A stretch of 64,000 nucleotides of DNA from VXOZ01 sp965220045 (GTDB lineage: Bacteria; Chloroflexota; UBA11872; VXOZ01), in assembly GCA_965220045.1 (NCBI GenBank), contig OZ244803.1, positions 806,001 through 870,000 of the forward strand, read 5' to 3'. A program made the position numbers and the translations under genes. The notes beneath the pieces are model-generated. The model did no database searches, was not told the DNA's origin, and was given only the letters and a program-made list of their open reading frames with translations. Positions within the stretch are counted from its first letter, which is position 1. Each line of letters opens with the position of its first letter. Below, one piece after another: positions 44,185 through 52,793 of the stretch.

Positions 44185-45203
44185 TCGTGCTTGCTTTGTT
44201 GGCGGCGCTGCTGGTAACGCTTACGCTCGCCGTTACCATCGGACCGGTGGCAATCGCACCGCTAACAGTCTGGCAGATCGCCGTTTCGCGCGTGACCGGA
44301 CTGGCGTCCGGTGAGTGGTCGGCAGCCCACGAGAACATCGTGTGGCTCATCCGCTTGCCGCGGGTCTTCTTGGCGGCCCTCATCGGCGCCGGGCTCGCCG
44401 TAGTCGGCGTAGCCATGCAGGCTGCCGTGCGCAATCCTCTGGCGGACCCCTACATCCTTGGGATTTCGTCCGGGGCCTCACTTGCCGCGGTGCTCGTGAT
44501 TCTGATGGGCGCTTTCAAGCTCTTTGGTATCTATTCACTGTCGGTGGCAGCATTCTTCGGCTCGGTGATGTCCTTCGTCATCGTGCTTGTACTCGCCCAG
44601 AACCGAGGAACGCTCTCACCGGTACGGCTGATCTTGGTTGGCGTAGCGCTGTCTTATGTGCTTTCGGCGGGCACAAGCTTCATCATATTTCGCGCCGACG
44701 ACGCCGAGGGCATCCGGTCGGTCCTCTTCTGGCTCATGGGGAGCGTCGCGGGCGCCAAGTGGAGCTACCTCACCTTACCCTTGGTCGCAGTGCTGATCGG
44801 CACGACGTATCTGGTCTTGCAGGCGCGGCCGCTCAATGCGTTGATTGCCGGGGAGGAAACGGCCATCAGTCTCGGCGTGAATACAAACAGGTTTCGTCGC
44901 GTGCTGATGGTGGTGGCGGCTATGATTACGGGAGTTATGGTCGCCTTGGCCGGCGCCGTTGGCTTTGTGGGGCTGATGATGCCGCACACGGTCCGGCTTT
45001 TCGTTGGGTCCGACCACCGCCGGGTGTTGCCGGTCAGCCTGCTGGCAGGCGCGATCTTCCTGGTCTGGGTGGACGTGCTCGCGCGGACGATTGTACAGCC
45101 TGAGGAAATGCCCTTGGGCGTAATTACGGGCTTTCTCGGCGGCCCGTTCTTTATTTGGATAATGCGCCACAGGCGGGACGCGCTGGGAGGCAGTCGGTCA
45201 TGA
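44085..45203 (+). CDS. FecCD/BtuC-type ABC permease
   Basis: 372 residues with about ten membrane helices, a single-subunit BtuC-like permease. Landmarks are RLPRVFLAALIGAGLAVVG, MQAAVRNPLADPYILGISSGAS and GFVGLMMPHTVRLFVGSDHR. It would import an iron-siderophore, heme, cobalamin or related chelate from the binding proteins encoded on either side. ATG 44085 follows GAAGGTAAGC. The ATPase gene overlaps its stop by four bases. Confidence 0.94.
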   Translation: MATVDEKPVRSPGATGPTRKLEPGRRWDARFPVVVLALLAALLVTLTLAVTIGPVAIAPLTVWQIAVSRVTGLASGEWSAAHENIVWLIRLPRVFLAALIGAGLAVVGVAMQAAVRNPLADPYILGISSGASLAAVLVILMGAFKLFGIYSLSVAAFFGSVMSFVIVLVLAQNRGTLSPVRLILVGVALSYVLSAGTSFIIFRADDAEGIRSVLFWLMGSVAGAKWSYLTLPLVAVLIGTTYLVLQARPLNALIAGEETAISLGVNTNRFRRVLMVVAAMITGVMVALAGAVGFVGLMMPHTVRLFVGSDHRRVLPVSLLAGAIFLVWVDVLARTIVQPEEMPLGVITGFLGGPFFIWIMRHRRDALGGSRS

Positions 45204-46027
45204 CATTGCATGTTGAAGGAGTAACTTGGCGTGTAGAAGAGCAGACGATCCTGCGGGACGTGGCGGTGGATGTAGCGGCGGGTGAGCTTGTGGGAGTGCT
45301 GGGTCCGAACGGCAGCGGCAAATCAAGTCTGCTGCGTTGCATCTATCGCGCGCTCAAGCCCGATGCGGGCCACATCGCCCTGGATGGTGACAGCGTGTGG
45401 GACCTCGATGCGCGGGAGGCCGCGCGTCGCACGGCCACCGTCTTGCAGGAAACGCCCGGCGAGTTTGAGTTTGTCGTGTGGGAAATGGTGCTCATGGGGC
45501 GCACGCCGCATAAGAGCATGTTTGCGCGCGAGAATGAAGAGGACCACGACCTGGTGGAGAGCGCGCTGGCACAAGTCGGCATGCTTTCGTTTGCGGAACG
45601 CTCGTTCGCGACCCTCTCCGGCGGCGAAAAGCAGCGCGTGCTGATAGCCCGCGCTTTGGCGCAGCAAGCGCGCTTCTTGATTCTCGACGAGCCAACCAAT
45701 CATCTGGACGTGCGCTACCAACTGGAAATCCTCGATCTTGTGCGCGGCTTGCAGGTGACGACCTTTACCGCGCTGCACGATCTCAACCTGGCCGCAACCT
45801 ACTGTGACCGCCTCTACCTCATGGCAGAGGGAGAAATTGTGGCAGCAGGAACGCCGGAAGAGGTATTGCAGCCTGCGCTCCTGCGCGAGGTCTTCGGCGT
45901 AGATGCCGAGGTGCAGGTCCATCCACGCACCGGCAAACTCCACATCGTCTTCCTACCCGCCCACGCCGCGACGACGGTATCTACCAATGGGTCGGCAAAA
46001 TTCACGGTGACGGTCGGTGCGGGTTAG
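45200..46027 (+). CDS. FecE/BtuD-type ABC ATPase
   Basis: 275 residues from ATG 45200, overlapping the permease stop (ATGA). Walker A GVLGPNGSGKSSL, Q-loop TVLQETPGEF, signature TLSGGEKQRVLI, Walker B FLILDEPTNHLD and switch His in TALHDLNLAA. The C-terminal extension (TTVSTNGSAKFTVTVGAG) is longer than usual. Energises the permease at 44085. Confidence 0.95.
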   Translation: MTLHVEGVTWRVEEQTILRDVAVDVAAGELVGVLGPNGSGKSSLLRCIYRALKPDAGHIALDGDSVWDLDAREAARRTATVLQETPGEFEFVVWEMVLMGRTPHKSMFARENEEDHDLVESALAQVGMLSFAERSFATLSGGEKQRVLIARALAQQARFLILDEPTNHLDVRYQLEILDLVRGLQVTTFTALHDLNLAATYCDRLYLMAEGEIVAAGTPEEVLQPALLREVFGVDAEVQVHPRTGKLHIVFLPAHAATTVSTNGSAKFTVTVGAG

Positions 46028-46127
46028 TACCTTTTCGCAACGTGTGAAGGCAGCGCGCCATGGCAGACCGCCACAGTGAACACGAGGGAGACGTCTCGTC
46101 CCTGGAGGCCAAACGGAACCCAACGGC

Positions 46128-46891
46128 GTGCCGTTCGACACCGTCGTCATCGTGGGCCGCGGCGGCTATGGCGCGGCTCCGCGCCAGGAGTTGGAACGGC
46201 TGGTAGCGTCTGTAGCCGGCTCCGGCAGCTTTCGCGCCGTGCGCTTTGCGTTCATGGAGCAGGGAAAGCCCGCATTGCCCGCCGTGCTTGAGGAATGCTT
46301 GGCCGCGGGCGCGCGCCGCGTGCTTATCGTTCCCGCCCTTGTGCCCATGGACCGCACGCTGCGCTGGTGGCTGCCCCTCGCAATCGCGACTGGCTGCGGG
46401 AGCATGCGGATGATGACGTGGAAGTCGCGCTCGCCCCGCCCTTGGGCGATAGCGAGCACTTGGCGGAAGCTGTCACGGCTGCGGTTATGGACGCACACGC
46501 CTGTACGGATGTGCGTGACGATCCCAGCATAAAGGAGCGGCGGCGCTCCTGGAGTCACATACCCGCGCATCGGCATCATGTGCTTCTCTGCAACGGACCG
46601 CGCTGCACGCTGGCGAATGCCCAGGCTTTGTGGGAACACTTCGATGCGAAGCTCAAGGAGCACAAATTGCGGGGCAAGCAGCGCGTGATGACGGTGCGCA
46701 CCGGCTGTCTGTATCCCTGCGATCTCGGTCCGATCATGGTGGTGCACCCGGACGGCACGTGGTACGGCGGCGTGGACAGAGCCGCCATAGACCGCATCGT
46801 TGCCGAGCACATCGTGGAAGGCGAAGTGGTGCAGGAGCATGCGTGCACTCCCGGCGCACGCCAGCGCACCAAGCTGGACGTCGCTAAGTGA
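46128..46891 (+). pseudogene. CbiX-type chelatase fused to 2Fe-2S thioredoxin-like ferredoxin, frameshifted
   Basis: Frame 1 from GTG 46128 gives FDTVVIVGRGGYGAAPRQEL and ARRVLIVPALVPMDRTLRWW, a sirohydrochlorin/cobalt chelatase N-terminus. At about 46368-46372 (CCCC) the protein continues in another frame as NRDWLREHADDDVEVALAPP, LGDSEHLAEAVTAAV, then a ferredoxin domain with VLLCNGPRCTL and RTGCLYPCDLGPIMVVHPDG. One additional C would restore a single 254-residue fusion protein. CbiX-like enzymes insert cobalt or iron into sirohydrochlorin; the ferredoxin could supply electrons or metal. Either decay or an assembly error. Confidence 0.75.
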
Positions 46892-46964
46892 CGCACTCTA
46901 AGGCTTGGCTGGGCAACTAGAACTCGTCTCACGAATGCTGCGCTCTGTGTAGACTTGTCTTCCG

Positions 46965-47045
46965 ATTTTGCGACAAGCTCAGAATATTCAGGCTCAAAGC
47001 GAACGGAGGAGGCAAAGATCCGTTCGTACTGAGCTTGTCGAAGTA
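46965..47045. repeat. CTGTCGAAG-type inverted element, copy 3
   Basis: Arms GCGACAAGCTCAG and CTGAGCTTGTCGAAG flank a centre containing GCGAACGG and CCGTTCG, which also pair. About 80 bases, a nearly complete MITE-like hairpin without coding capacity. Confidence 0.75.
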
Positions 47046-47403
47046 CGAGTTGGCACGTCTATCCGAATTGTGAGATGTCTTTTTGACTCTCATGGGATAG
47101 TTTCGAATCACATCTGTTCTTGCCGGTCTTTGAGGTAAACCACCGGTCTCCGCCTCGACTCTGTATTTCACGAGACGTCTTGTTCTTCAGAGAGCGGGGC
47201 GTTTTTTGCATCCTAATTCGACGGCTGCTAGAGCACGGTTGGCGGCACATGCGCTCTGTATGTGTCGCGGAGACGCCTATAGTTGCCACCCGCTGGCGCA
47301 AGCTACCAAAAGCGCCGGTGGACCGCACACCTGGTGTCTGGGCGTATTGCCGGTGGCACGTTCAGTAAGAATTGGACGACTCCAATTAACCTGGTGCACC
47401 CCC

Positions 47404-47432
47404 TTGACAAGGCAGCCATAGACTGCTTTACT
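47404..47432 (+). promoter_or_regulatory. Promoter of the paralogous binding-protein genes
   Basis: TTGACA at 47404-47409, 17-base spacer, TTTACT at 47427-47432. Followed by TTTAATGAAACGCATTC, similar to the box after the promoter at 42954. The rest of the gap 46892-47509 holds only the repeat element. Confidence 0.65.
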
Positions 47433-47509
47433 TTTAATGAAACGCATTCCTAACAAGGTTGGGAGGGCGTGTGAAAAGCTCTCGTGTAGACAGAGAAAGG
47501 ATGTCGGAG

Positions 47510-48532
47510 ATGATCTCTTCCCAGCGCATGACCCGGCGCGGCCTGCTTGCCATTGGCATGGCAGGCGCGGGCAGTCTCTTGCTGGCCGGTTGTGGCACGG
47601 TGGCTGTATCGCAACCGGCGACGGAGCCGGCTGAACCGGCGCAAGAGGCCGAAACTGCTTACACGCCGGTAACCATCGAGAACTGTGGTTTTACCATCAC
47701 GTACGACCAGCCGCCGCAGCGCGCCATTACTCTATCCCAAGAAGCGACGGAACTGATGCTGGCGTTGGGTTTGCAGGACAGCATGGTTGGCACATCGTAT
47801 CTCAGAGACTGGGTGCATCCTGATTTCCAGGCAGCCTACGACCGGATCCCGGTTCTTGCCGAGAAATATCCTTCACACGAGGTCATTCTGGGTACGGAGA
47901 CCGACTTCATTTACGCTGCCTTCGTAAGCGCCTGGAACCGTGAAGATGTGGCAGGGCCGCGCGACGCGCTCATGGAGCTCGGGATCGCGTCGTACCAGTC
48001 GGCCGCCAACTGCAAGGACGGCAAGGTAACCGTTGAGGACGTATTCGAGGACTTCCTGAAAATTGGCCAGATCTTCGGGGTAACGGAGCGAGCCGAAGAA
48101 TACGTCGCCGAGCAGCGGGCGCGCTTGGCGGACATTCGCGTCAAGGCAGGGCCGCGCGACCCGAAAGTTTCGGTCTTCATCTATGACGGCGGTACTGATT
48201 CGCCATATGCCGCGGTTGGTACGGGCATGGGGAATGCGTTGGTCGAAGAGGCGGGCGGGGTCAACATTTTTGCCGACGTCGAAGGTCTTTACGCGACAGT
48301 GAATTGGGAGACCGTGATTGAACGGGACCCCGACGTCATCGTGCTATTCGATATGCCTGGATGGTCAACGGCAGCAGAAAAGATAGAGTACTTGGAGAGC
48401 AACGAGGCCCTTCACTCCATCAAGGCCGTGCAGAACAAGCACTACGTGGAAGTGCGCTTCACGGTCGCGAACCCGGGTATTTACACCATTGACACCATTG
48501 AGTTGCTGGTGAACGCATTCTATCCGGAGTAA
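47510..48532 (+). CDS. FecB/BtuF-like binding lipoprotein 2
   Basis: 340 residues. Signal RMTRRGLLAIGMAGAGSLLL with a twin-arginine pair and lipobox LAGC, then VTIENCGFTITYDQPPQRAI and ELMLALGLQDSMVGTSYL. Highly similar to the next gene and less so to the one at 43054. Start choice: ATG 47501 is present here but is ATA in the downstream paralogue, so ATG 47510 (MISSQRM) is the conserved start. ENCG near residue 54 and AANCKDG in the middle give two conserved cysteines. Probably serves the permease at 44085. Confidence 0.9.
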   Translation: MISSQRMTRRGLLAIGMAGAGSLLLAGCGTVAVSQPATEPAEPAQEAETAYTPVTIENCGFTITYDQPPQRAITLSQEATELMLALGLQDSMVGTSYLRDWVHPDFQAAYDRIPVLAEKYPSHEVILGTETDFIYAAFVSAWNREDVAGPRDALMELGIASYQSAANCKDGKVTVEDVFEDFLKIGQIFGVTERAEEYVAEQRARLADIRVKAGPRDPKVSVFIYDGGTDSPYAAVGTGMGNALVEEAGGVNIFADVEGLYATVNWETVIERDPDVIVLFDMPGWSTAAEKIEYLESNEALHSIKAVQNKHYVEVRFTVANPGIYTIDTIELLVNAFYPE

Positions 48533-48604
48533 ATGAAACGCATGCCAAGCTTGTTGTGAATGCGTGTGAGAAATTCTCGTGTACATACGGAAAGGATATC
48601 GGAG

Positions 48605-49627
48605 ATGATCTCTTCTCAGCGCATGACCCGTCGCGGCCTTCTCGCCGTAGGCCTGGCAGGCGCGGGCAGTCTCTTACTGGCCGGTTGTGGCACGGTAGCC
48701 GCGCCGCAACCAGCGGCGGAGCCGGCTGAACCGGCGCAGGAGGCCGAATCTGCTTATACACCGGTGACCATCGAAAACTGCGGTTTTACCATTACGTACG
48801 ACCGGCCGCCGCAGCGCGCCATAAGTCTTTCTCAGCAATCGACGGAACTGATGCTGGCGTTGGGTCTGCAAGACAGCATGGTGGGCACGGCGTTTCTCAG
48901 AGACTCGGTGCCTCCTGATCAACAAGCGGCCTTCGAGCAGATTCCGATACTTGCCGAGAAATATCCTTCACATGAGGTCATTCTGGGAGCGGAGCCCGAC
49001 TTCATTTACGCTGCTTTCGTAAGCGCCTGGACGCGTGAAGATGTGGCAGGGCCGCGCGATGCGCTCATGGAGCTCGGCATAGCGTCATACCAAACGGCCT
49101 CCAACTGCAAGGACGGCAAGGTGACCGTTGAGGACGTATTCGAGGACTTCCTGAACATCGGGCAGATCTTTGGGATAGCGGAGCGCGCCGAAGAGTATGT
49201 CGCCGGGCTGCAGGCGCGCTTGGCGGACATTCGCGCCAAGACGGCGCCGGCCGATCCGAAGGTCTCGGTCTTCATCTATGACAGTGGCGATGATACGCCC
49301 TATGCCGCGGTTGGTTCGGGCATTGTAAATGCGTTGGTCGAAGAGGCGGGTGGGGTCAACATATTTGCTGACGTCGAAGGCCTCTTCGGGACGGTGAACT
49401 GGGAGACCGTGGTCGAGCGGGACCCCGATGTCATCGTGTTGCTCGATGCCCCAGGGTGGTCTACTGCCGCAGAAAAAAGGGAGTACTTGGAGAGCACCGA
49501 GGCGCTTTCCTCCATCAAAGCGGTGCAGAACAAGCACTACGTGGATGTGCTTTTCACGGCCACGCAGGCGGGCATTCGCACCGTCGATGCCATTGAAACA
49601 CTGGCGAATGGTTTCTATCCCGAGTAG
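48605..49627 (+). CDS. FecB/BtuF-like binding lipoprotein 3 (tandem duplicate)
   Basis: 340 residues. Same layout as its neighbour: MISSQRMTRRGLLAVGLAG, lipobox LAGC, VTIENCGFTITYDRPPQRAI, then NCKDGKVTVEDVFEDFLNIG and the end ANGFYPE. Only 72 bases separate the two genes, with a partial copy of the AATGAAACGCAT box. The pair is a recent tandem duplication that has kept the conserved Cys residues. Ends at a strong terminator. Confidence 0.9.
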   Translation: MISSQRMTRRGLLAVGLAGAGSLLLAGCGTVAAPQPAAEPAEPAQEAESAYTPVTIENCGFTITYDRPPQRAISLSQQSTELMLALGLQDSMVGTAFLRDSVPPDQQAAFEQIPILAEKYPSHEVILGAEPDFIYAAFVSAWTREDVAGPRDALMELGIASYQTASNCKDGKVTVEDVFEDFLNIGQIFGIAERAEEYVAGLQARLADIRAKTAPADPKVSVFIYDSGDDTPYAAVGSGIVNALVEEAGGVNIFADVEGLFGTVNWETVVERDPDVIVLLDAPGWSTAAEKREYLESTEALSSIKAVQNKHYVDVLFTATQAGIRTVDAIETLANGFYPE

Positions 49628-49688
49628 ACCAATGAGAAGGCGTTTGGCCCGCCTGGACAGTAACGGAAGAGCGGGGATCTGGATCGGT

Positions 49689-49736
49689 GCACGTACCGGC
49701 GCTTGGAACATACCGAGCGCCGGTACGTGCGTTTCT
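49689..49736 (+). terminator. Terminator of the binding-protein pair
   Basis: 18-base stem from 49689 (GCACGTACCGGCGCTTGG) against 49713-49730, one mismatch, six-base loop, followed by GTTTCT. One of the strongest hairpins in the window. Confidence 0.75.
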
Positions 49737-49838
49737 ATCCATTTCCCACGACTTGGCATTGCTCTGCCATAGGTCCCGGTGCACGCTTGAAAATACCCCA
49801 GCACTCACCTTAGTATTCCCTGGTGGCAGCTCCGTTCC

Positions 49839-50648
49839 TTAAATCAATGACTTGCGGCAGCGGAGGTGAAGGGAGCAGGCTACCACGCGGGTGGCGGCGA
49901 GGCTGGGATAGATAGCGATGGATTCATCGCTGGCGAAGGGTTCGGCGCACTCCTCAAGTATCAGACCGGCATTGGCGAGCATGTTCAGCCACGTACTGAG
50001 CGTGTGGAAGTAGCGAGGGATGCGAAACTTCGCGAAGCGGTCCTTGAGTTCATCGGGCGCGGAGCCGAAGATCCACTCTTCCACAGTGCCTTGCTCTGAG
50101 TCAAAATAGTCGCCGCACTCCATGGCGACCCGCTTTCCCGTCTCATCGAGCACCCATTTGAAACGCGGAGTCATGAAGCAGGGGTGCAGGATGGAAAACT
50201 GAAAGAAGCCGCCCGGCTTCAAAACGCGTGCCACCTCTGCGATCGCGCGCTGCTGATCCGGCACGTCCATCATGCTCATGGTGGCCATGACAAAGTCGAA
50301 GCCGGCGTCGGCAAAGGGCAAAGTAACGGCGCTGGCGCGCAGATAGACAATACCATGAGGATCTTGCGCTTCTCGCTCCTGGGCGTAGCGCACGAAACGG
50401 CCGGAAATATCCAAGGCGGTGAGACGCGCGCCCCGTTGCGCGACCAGCCGCGTATTGTGCCCCTCGCCGCAGCCGACGTCAAGGCCCCGCAGGTCGGTCA
50501 CGTCGGGCAGCATCTGCATGAAGGCCGGCGCGTTGATGTGGTCGCGGTATTTGTCGTAGCCCAGGCGGGTAAGTGTGGTCCACGCCTCGGCGTTTTCGTC
50601 CCAGAGGTCGCCAACAGCGCGATGGTCGAGGACTCTTTCATCTGCCAT
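49839..50648 (-). CDS. Class I SAM-dependent methyltransferase
   Basis: 269 residues. SAM motif I GLDVGCGEGHNTR, motif II region LTALDISGRFVRYA, and motif IV GFDFVMATMSMMDVPD, then VLKPGGFFQFSILHPC. Ubiquinone/biotin-synthesis-like (Methyltransf_11) fold. The C-terminal third with FRIPRYFHTLSTWLN is substrate-side and not diagnostic, so the substrate is unknown. ATG 50648 has AAGGCG before it; GTG 50654 is an alternative. Confidence 0.93.
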   Translation of the reverse strand: MADERVLDHRAVGDLWDENAEAWTTLTRLGYDKYRDHINAPAFMQMLPDVTDLRGLDVGCGEGHNTRLVAQRGARLTALDISGRFVRYAQEREAQDPHGIVYLRASAVTLPFADAGFDFVMATMSMMDVPDQQRAIAEVARVLKPGGFFQFSILHPCFMTPRFKWVLDETGKRVAMECGDYFDSEQGTVEEWIFGSAPDELKDRFAKFRIPRYFHTLSTWLNMLANAGLILEECAEPFASDESIAIYPSLAATRVVACSLHLRCRKSLI

Positions 50649-50758
50649 GGTCACGCCTTGTTCGCCACTTACGTAGGGAAGGACTGGGAGGATTCCTTCA
50701 GGACTTCTCGTGCTGATACGGGAGAAAAGCCTCCGCGCTACGCTGGGTTTTCTAGTGG

Positions 50759-50792
50759 CACGTAGGGGCGGTTCGCGAACCGCCCCTACGTG
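50759..50792. repeat. 34-bp perfect palindrome, copy 2
   Basis: CACGTAGGGGCGGTTCG followed by its exact reverse complement. Inner 28 bases identical to the copy at 32712. Confidence 0.9.
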
Positions 50793-50974
50793 GTGTCAGC
50801 GATGGCGAGAGACTTGGGTCAGTTCTGGGATGCGCAAAGTGCCGCCGCGCAGTTTCTCATTACGGCGTCGGAGCGCGTCATACGAGCATACCACAGGCGG
50901 TACACGACAGGCGTGAGCTAGCGCGAAAGTGGGACGAGACGTGAAGGGCATACATGTGCACGCGTTCAGCCTTC

Positions 50975-51204
50975 GACAGGCTCAGGCCGAACGGTGCGAC
51001 AGGCTCGGGTCGAACGGTAGGACAGGCTCAGGCCGAATGATTGAGTAGGTTTAGGCTAGATAGTAGGACAGGCTCGGACCGAATGGATGGGTAGGTTTGG
51101 GCCGAACGGTTGGACAGGCTCGGGTCGAGTGATTCGAGTAGCTTAGTCCGGGTGTTTGGACAGGCTTAGGCCGAATGGTTCGATGGGTTCGGGCCAAACG
51201 GTGC
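50975..51204. repeat. Ten-unit 23-bp degenerate tandem array
   Basis: Ten units in exact 23-base phase from 50975, each like GACAGGCTCAGGCCGAACGG plus three bases. Units 3 to 10 alternate between a GACAGGCT form and a form beginning AGTAGGTTT, GGTAGGTTT, GAGTAGCTT or GATGGGTTC, giving a 46-base higher-order period. Derived from the CTTCGACAGGCTCAGG element. It ends five bases before the flippase stop. Confidence 0.85.
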
Positions 51205-51208
51205 CACT

Positions 51209-52780
51209 CTAGCTCTGACCGCCGCGCAGAGCGTTCCAAAAGCGTGCCAGGTCTTGGCGTGGCAGCGCGCCGAGCACGATCACAAGGCCGAGATAGACGA
51301 TACCCGCCAACGCCATGCTTGGCAATGCGGGGAGCCCGCTCGTGAGCCACGCAACGGCAAACATGCCCACTCCGGCTAACAGCGGTCGCCACGCAACGCC
51401 GATGATCGGCAGGGAGACCTCACGCTGGCGCAGAATGACGAAGAATGGCGCCAAGAGCACGATCTCGGAAAGTACGGTCGTCGTCGCTGCCGCTGCGTAT
51501 CCGTAGTGGGGTATGAAGATGATGTTCGTTATCAGGTTGAACGCCGTAGCCAGCGCGAAGGCAATGGCAATCCACTTCTGCCGGTCAAGGGCGATAAGGA
51601 CATATTGCGTGATGGCATTGACATAACTAAGAGGAAGAAACCAGATGAGAATGGCGAGTGCGGTTGCCCCGTGCGGCAGGAACTTGTCGCCGCCGATCAC
51701 CCAGATAAAGGAGGTGGCATACCAGCTAAAGCAGACCGCGCCTCCTACGGCGAGGACGAGCATGAACTGCAGCGCCTTATTGAAGATGCTCTGGAGAGCG
51801 GCGCGGTCGTTGGGCGCGATTCGCGAGAGCGCCGGAAAGAGCGCCAGCACCAGCGCCGAGGGCAGCAGGGCAAAGGCCTCAACATACTTATAGGCGGCGC
51901 CATAGGCTCCCACTTCCGCAATGTCCCGCGCTATAGTCAAGACCTGTATGTCGATGCGAAAGAAGAGCACGTTGAGCAGCGCGTTGAGCATCAGCGGCAA
52001 AGACGCCACCATCAGTGTCCATGCCAATCTGCCATCCCACGCCGCGTTGGGTGTTGCTGTGCGCGGCAGCGCCCGGAGCAGCACGAAAGCGGTGACGACA
52101 TTGGCGATGAGGGCGGTCCCGGCGAGCCCCACAAAGCCCCAGCCAACGGCAATAGCCACGGTACCCAAGCCGACGGTGAGCAGCGCCGTAGCGATTTGCA
52201 CGAGCGCGGTGTAGTCCATGCGCTCCCGCGCGGCAAAGAGGGAACTGGCCGTGCCGGCGACATTTGCCGGAATGAGCGCCACCGCCAACAGACCCGCTGC
52301 CAGGATTGTGTTTGGCTGCACAATATCGGCGCGCCAGAAGGCCAACATGATCAGGAGGACGACTGGTATGGCAGCAATGGAGAGTAGCAAACGAACGCGC
52401 TGCACAATGGCAAAGTACGCCGCAGCAGCATCGGGACGGCGGCTTACTTCCCGGGTCAGCAGCACACCCAGCCCAAAGTCGGTGAGCGGCCCGAAGAAGC
52501 CGATCAGGTTGACGGCATGGGCATAGTAACCGTAGTTTTCCAGACCGAGCACGCGCAGGTAGTATGCGGCGAAGACCCACATGAGGCCGCGCGCAATCAC
52601 CATGGCCAACAGCGGCACGAGTGCATTGCGGGCAATGCGGCGCAGAAACACCGGTCCTGAGTGGATAGTGGTCTCGGCAGATACCGTGCGGCCCGCCAGC
52701 CACCAGAACATGAGCATGGCGAGCGCTGCTACCGCGCCGCCGCTGACGAGGAATACCACTAGGGGAATCTGCTGAATCAT
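51209..52780 (-). CDS. Polysaccharide flippase (MOP/Wzx-type)
   Basis: 523 residues with about 14 membrane helices. After an additional N-terminal helix (IPLVVFLVSGGAVAALAML) comes the Polysacc_synt fold beginning RRIARNALVPLLAMVIARGL, then LGLENYGYYAHAVNLIGFFG and ALVLALFPALSRIAPNDRAA. It probably moves a lipid-linked oligosaccharide across the membrane. No glycosyltransferase genes are nearby, so it is not part of a visible polysaccharide locus. Its ATG is 14 bases from the end of the mazF remnant. Confidence 0.9.
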   Translation of the reverse strand: MIQQIPLVVFLVSGGAVAALAMLMFWWLAGRTVSAETTIHSGPVFLRRIARNALVPLLAMVIARGLMWVFAAYYLRVLGLENYGYYAHAVNLIGFFGPLTDFGLGVLLTREVSRRPDAAAAYFAIVQRVRLLLSIAAIPVVLLIMLAFWRADIVQPNTILAAGLLAVALIPANVAGTASSLFAARERMDYTALVQIATALLTVGLGTVAIAVGWGFVGLAGTALIANVVTAFVLLRALPRTATPNAAWDGRLAWTLMVASLPLMLNALLNVLFFRIDIQVLTIARDIAEVGAYGAAYKYVEAFALLPSALVLALFPALSRIAPNDRAALQSIFNKALQFMLVLAVGGAVCFSWYATSFIWVIGGDKFLPHGATALAILIWFLPLSYVNAITQYVLIALDRQKWIAIAFALATAFNLITNIIFIPHYGYAAAATTTVLSEIVLLAPFFVILRQREVSLPIIGVAWRPLLAGVGMFAVAWLTSGLPALPSMALAGIVYLGLVIVLGALPRQDLARFWNALRGGQS

Positions 52781-52793
52781 GAACCTGGGGGGT

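Noticed and set aside
50975..51204. CRISPR array
   Set aside because: The 23-base units are directly adjacent without spacers and no cas gene is near.
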